DNA from: Oscillospiraceae bacterium
GTDB lineage: Bacteria; Bacillota; Clostridia; Oscillospirales; CAG-272
Direction of reading: 5' to 3'
DNA: 6,828 nucleotides
Assembly (NCBI GenBank): GCA_009788105.1
Contig: WQSD01000066.1
Span: 1 to 6,828, forward strand
Each line of letters begins with the position of its first letter. The first letter of the stretch is position 1. The notes beneath the pieces are model-generated. The model saw only the letters and a program-made list of their open reading frames with translations, did no database searches and was not told the DNA's origin. Below are positions 5,024-6,828 of the stretch, one piece after another. A program made the translations under genes and the position numbers.

Positions 5024-5692
5024 ATGAGAATTGCAATTGATGGCCCGAGTGCATCGGGAAAAAGTGTGCTTGCTAAAAGCATTGCACGCCGATATAATAT
5101 AATTTATGTTGATACAGGAGCGCTTTACCGCGCCATCGGGCTGGCTGTGCACCGCCTTGGTATTGCCAAAGAGGACAATGCCGCTATTATCGCCGCCCTT
5201 GCGGGCATAGATGTGGCTCTTGTCCACACTCCCGAGGGGCAGTCTGTCCGTCTTGACGGAGAATGTGTGAATCACGCCATTCGCACCCCCGAAATGTCCA
5301 TGTACGCCTCGGCTGTGTCCGCAATACCCGAGGTTCGGACTTTCCTGTTGTCTTTGCAACAGGACATTATCGCCGCAAATTCGGTGGTCATGGATGGGCG
5401 GGATATTGGCACGGTTATCATGCCCAATGCTGATGTGAAAATCTTTCTTACCGCCGACCCGGAGGAGCGGGCGCGCCGCCGTTTTTTGGAACTGACAGGC
5501 AACGGCATGAATGTGACACTTGCAGAAGTGACCGAGGATATGCGACAGCGCGACCATAACGACAGTACACGCTCCACCGCCCCTGCCGTCGCCGCCCACG
5601 ATGCAGTGACAATCAACAACACAGGCTATGAATGCGGCGAAACCCTTGCTGAAGCGGAGAGAATTATCGCCGAGAGGATGGGGACGGTGTGA
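5024..5692 (+). CDS. cmk: (d)CMP kinase (cytidylate kinase)
   Basis: A 222-residue protein of full family length that phosphorylates CMP and dCMP with ATP in the cytosol, recycling cytidylates from RNA turnover and from phospholipid synthesis, which releases CMP from CDP-diacylglycerol. Seen: Walker A loop GPSASGKS (7-14); YVDTGALYRA (28-37), the NMP-binding motif; R105 in the PEVR segment; MDGRDIGT (123-130), the cytidylate-kinase signature; the lid-region RARRR (149-153); and QRDHNDSTRSTAP (about 175-187), matching the family's RDxxDxxRxxAP. ATG at 5024 has AGGA about 7 bases upstream and a strong promoter before it. It is the first gene of a plus-strand unit; its stop overlaps the next gene's GTG by four bases. 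The pairing of cmk with plsC, often followed by ispH and rpsA, is a familiar clostridial arrangement. Confidence 0.96.
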   Translation: MRIAIDGPSASGKSVLAKSIARRYNIIYVDTGALYRAIGLAVHRLGIAKEDNAAIIAALAGIDVALVHTPEGQSVRLDGECVNHAIRTPEMSMYASAVSAIPEVRTFLLSLQQDIIAANSVVMDGRDIGTVIMPNADVKIFLTADPEERARRRFLELTGNGMNVTLAEVTEDMRQRDHNDSTRSTAPAVAAHDAVTINNTGYECGETLAEAERIIAERMGTV

Positions 5693-6192
5693 GCAAAAGA
5701 TTAAAGATAGCAGTATGTGCCATTGCCGTTGTTGCTATCGTTGTAATTATCGCATTCTTCTTGTTTGTATTGATGTTGGCGTCGCCACAAAGGCAACCGA
5801 GAGCTACTCCCTTATATCGTGCCGCACGAAATTATGTACAAGAACAAGGCGAGGGGATAGTTACCCTTGCTGACTTAACCGACTTCGATTGGGAAAAAGC
5901 GGTGTACTTTCGGGTAACAAATCCGACTGCCATACATGAAATTGCTGGCGTATGGTTTACTCAAACAGACTTGACCACAGGACTGTTGTTTGTGTATCAG
6001 GGTGAAATTGTTCATTATGAGTTTCTTCCATACAGAGTAGATGGCATGATAGATCGGTATCCGGTAAGGATTACTTTAAGTGGTGCAAATCAAAGGGCAC
6101 AGGTGTTTTCACCCTATGACCAATTTAAGCTAATTCGTGGAGAATGCCACTTTGGCAACCCTATTTACCGACTGCAAGTGTGCAGAGCCTAA
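5689..6192 (+). CDS. Membrane-anchored protein of unknown function
   Basis: A 167-residue protein starting at GTG 5689-5691 within a four-base GTGA overlap with the cmk stop, with GAGAGGATGGGG upstream; translation is probably coupled to cmk. After MSKRLK there is one long hydrophobic segment (about 7-31), a signal anchor with no lipobox cysteine at its end, so the remaining 135 residues are expected outside the membrane. This domain includes LADLTDFDWEKAVYF (60-74), GLLFVYQGEIVHYEFLPY (98-115) and a C-terminal CHFGNPIYRLQVC (153-165) whose two cysteines could form a disulfide. The DFDWEK...F plus a later strand V.GEIVHYE recalls small uncharacterised Firmicutes envelope proteins, but I cannot assign a family. 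Its place between a nucleotide kinase and an acyltransferase suggests a co-expressed envelope role; that is inference. Confidence 0.75.
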   Translation: MSKRLKIAVCAIAVVAIVVIIAFFLFVLMLASPQRQPRATPLYRAARNYVQEQGEGIVTLADLTDFDWEKAVYFRVTNPTAIHEIAGVWFTQTDLTTGLLFVYQGEIVHYEFLPYRVDGMIDRYPVRITLSGANQRAQVFSPYDQFKLIRGECHFGNPIYRLQVCRA

Positions 6193-6238
6193 ACCCCTGG
6201 AACATCACGGAATTAAATATTTCTGCTTTCCCAAAGGC

Positions 6239-6260
6239 GGGACGCCCAGGGGTGCGTCCC
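6239..6260. repeat. Hairpin repeat unit 1 before plsC
   Basis: GGGACGC (6239-6245), loop CCAGGGGT, GCGTCCC (6254-6260), followed by CTACAT. No T run follows, so it is not an ordinary terminator. It belongs with the next unit at 6290-6310 in a dispersed-repeat pattern. The surrounding stretch 6193-6356 holds no credible gene. Confidence 0.6.
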
Positions 6261-6289
6261 CTACATGGGTTTCGGCTGTGCCGTTTGAC

Positions 6290-6310
6290 GGCGTGCCCAG
6301 TAGTCACGCC
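6290..6310. repeat. Hairpin repeat unit 2 before plsC
   Basis: GGCGTG (6290-6295), loop CCCAGTAGT, CACGCC (6305-6310), followed by CTACAT as in unit 1. The stem sequence differs from unit 1 while the CCCAG loop start and the CTACAT tag are kept. It lies 46 bases upstream of plsC inside the presumed operon and could attenuate or protect the mRNA. Confidence 0.5.
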
Positions 6311-6356
6311 CTACATTACCCCCCGCCCCCATTACCCCACATTCACCGAGGTGCAT

Positions 6357-6828
6357 ATGCCAAAACGCAGTAAAATGTACTCTATTTTGCACCGCACCCT
6401 TGCAGGATTTTTCCGACGAGTGCTTGTGCGTGTCCGCATACACGGCGCCGAAAACCTCCCAACCGAGGGCGGCGTTGTCGTGTGTGCCAACCATATATCC
6501 AATTTTGACCCTGTTATCCTTGCCGCCGCATTGCCAAGACAGGTGCGGTTTATGGCGAAAATCGAACTGTTCAAAATTCCCCTGCTTGGCGGAGCATTAA
6601 AAATGTTAGGCGCATTCCCCGTTGACCGCGGAGCAATGGACGTTGGTGCTGTTAAAACCAGTATTAAACTGCTGAAAGAAGGGGAACTGGTGGGAATTTT
6701 CCCCCAAGGCACACGACACAAAGCCAAGCCACCCCACGAATCGAGTGTCCGCCACGGAGCAGGAATGTTTGCCGCCAAGTCAGAATCCACCCTCCTGCCT
6801 GTGTTTATCGGTGCAAAAGGGCATAAAA
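6357..6828 (+). CDS. plsC: 1-acyl-sn-glycerol-3-phosphate acyltransferase (3' end beyond window)
   Basis: Open from ATG 6357 to the right edge: 157 codons with no stop, so the C-terminal part is missing. GAGG lies about 5 bases upstream; a second ATG at 6375 (residue 7) is possible but has no better site. PlsC acylates lysophosphatidic acid to phosphatidic acid at the inner membrane face, the precursor of all glycerophospholipids. All four acyltransferase motifs are visible: NHISNFD (45-51) with catalytic H46 and D51; motif II around FPVDRG (87-92); FPQGTR (115-120), the glycerol-phosphate-binding motif, with Gln where most family members have Glu; and LLPVFIG (about 146-152). An amphipathic or hydrophobic N-terminal helix (about 7-24) fits peripheral membrane binding. 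It follows cmk and the membrane-anchored protein in the same direction, though separated by 164 bases with hairpin repeats. Confidence 0.93.
   Translation, partial: MPKRSKMYSILHRTLAGFFRRVLVRVRIHGAENLPTEGGVVVCANHISNFDPVILAAALPRQVRFMAKIELFKIPLLGGALKMLGAFPVDRGAMDVGAVKTSIKLLKEGELVGIFPQGTRHKAKPPHESSVRHGAGMFAAKSESTLLPVFIGAKGHK

Noticed and set aside
4910..5599. 229-residue minus-strand frame antisense to cmk
   Set aside because: It is a shadow of the strongly coding cmk frame and has no family resemblance.
1..6828. CRISPR array, tRNA or rRNA gene
   Set aside because: No regularly spaced repeats with unique spacers, no tRNA cloverleaf and no rRNA-like segment were seen by eye on either strand.

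Overview
The window looks like part of a Clostridia-type (Firmicutes) chromosome, probably an Oscillospiraceae/Ruminococcaceae-like gut anaerobe. The reasons are a (d)CMP kinase gene followed by a plsC acyltransferase gene, an ECF-transporter S component without its own ATPases, strong AGGAG-type ribosome binding sites, sigma-A promoters, GTG starts, and dispersed GC-rich hairpin repeats of a kind common in that group. The assignment is inference; no rRNA or other taxonomic marker is present.

Layout. From 1 to about 4850 every gene is on the minus strand. In transcription order: an ECF S component (4847-4344); a conserved-looking protein of unknown function (4231-3662); a 636-bp repeat-bounded element (2988-3623) carrying a small AT-rich DUF559 nuclease-like gene (3463-3098); a divergent methionyl-tRNA synthetase-like class I ligase (2840-945); and a lipoprotein with two Ada-like Cys-rich modules that starts at 629 and runs off the left edge. 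From about 4966 the genes are on the plus strand: cmk (5024-5692), a translationally coupled membrane-anchored protein of unknown function (5689-6192), and plsC (6357 to beyond the right edge). Two near-consensus promoters lie back to back between the halves (4876-4904 minus, 4966-4994 plus).

The intergenic space is crowded with secondary structure. The 315 bases between metG and the lipoprotein gene (630-944) hold a nested multi-arm palindrome (794-932), a minus-strand intrinsic terminator (748-778) and a tandem GTTTACAAA repeat (687-706), but no gene. The 164 bases before plsC hold two related hairpins with different but self-complementary stems. The DUF559 element has perfect 34-bp inverted ends and internal hairpins whose stems differ by compensatory changes while loop and 3' tag are kept.

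Functionally, the plus-strand genes combine nucleotide monophosphate recycling with phospholipid synthesis, a usual clostridial pairing. The minus-strand genes are housekeeping or uptake functions with no obvious shared pathway. The best candidate for something under-described is the DUF559 gene packed inside REP/MITE-like palindromes. The sequence is consistent with a small mobile or formerly mobile unit, but mobility is not shown by this single copy.
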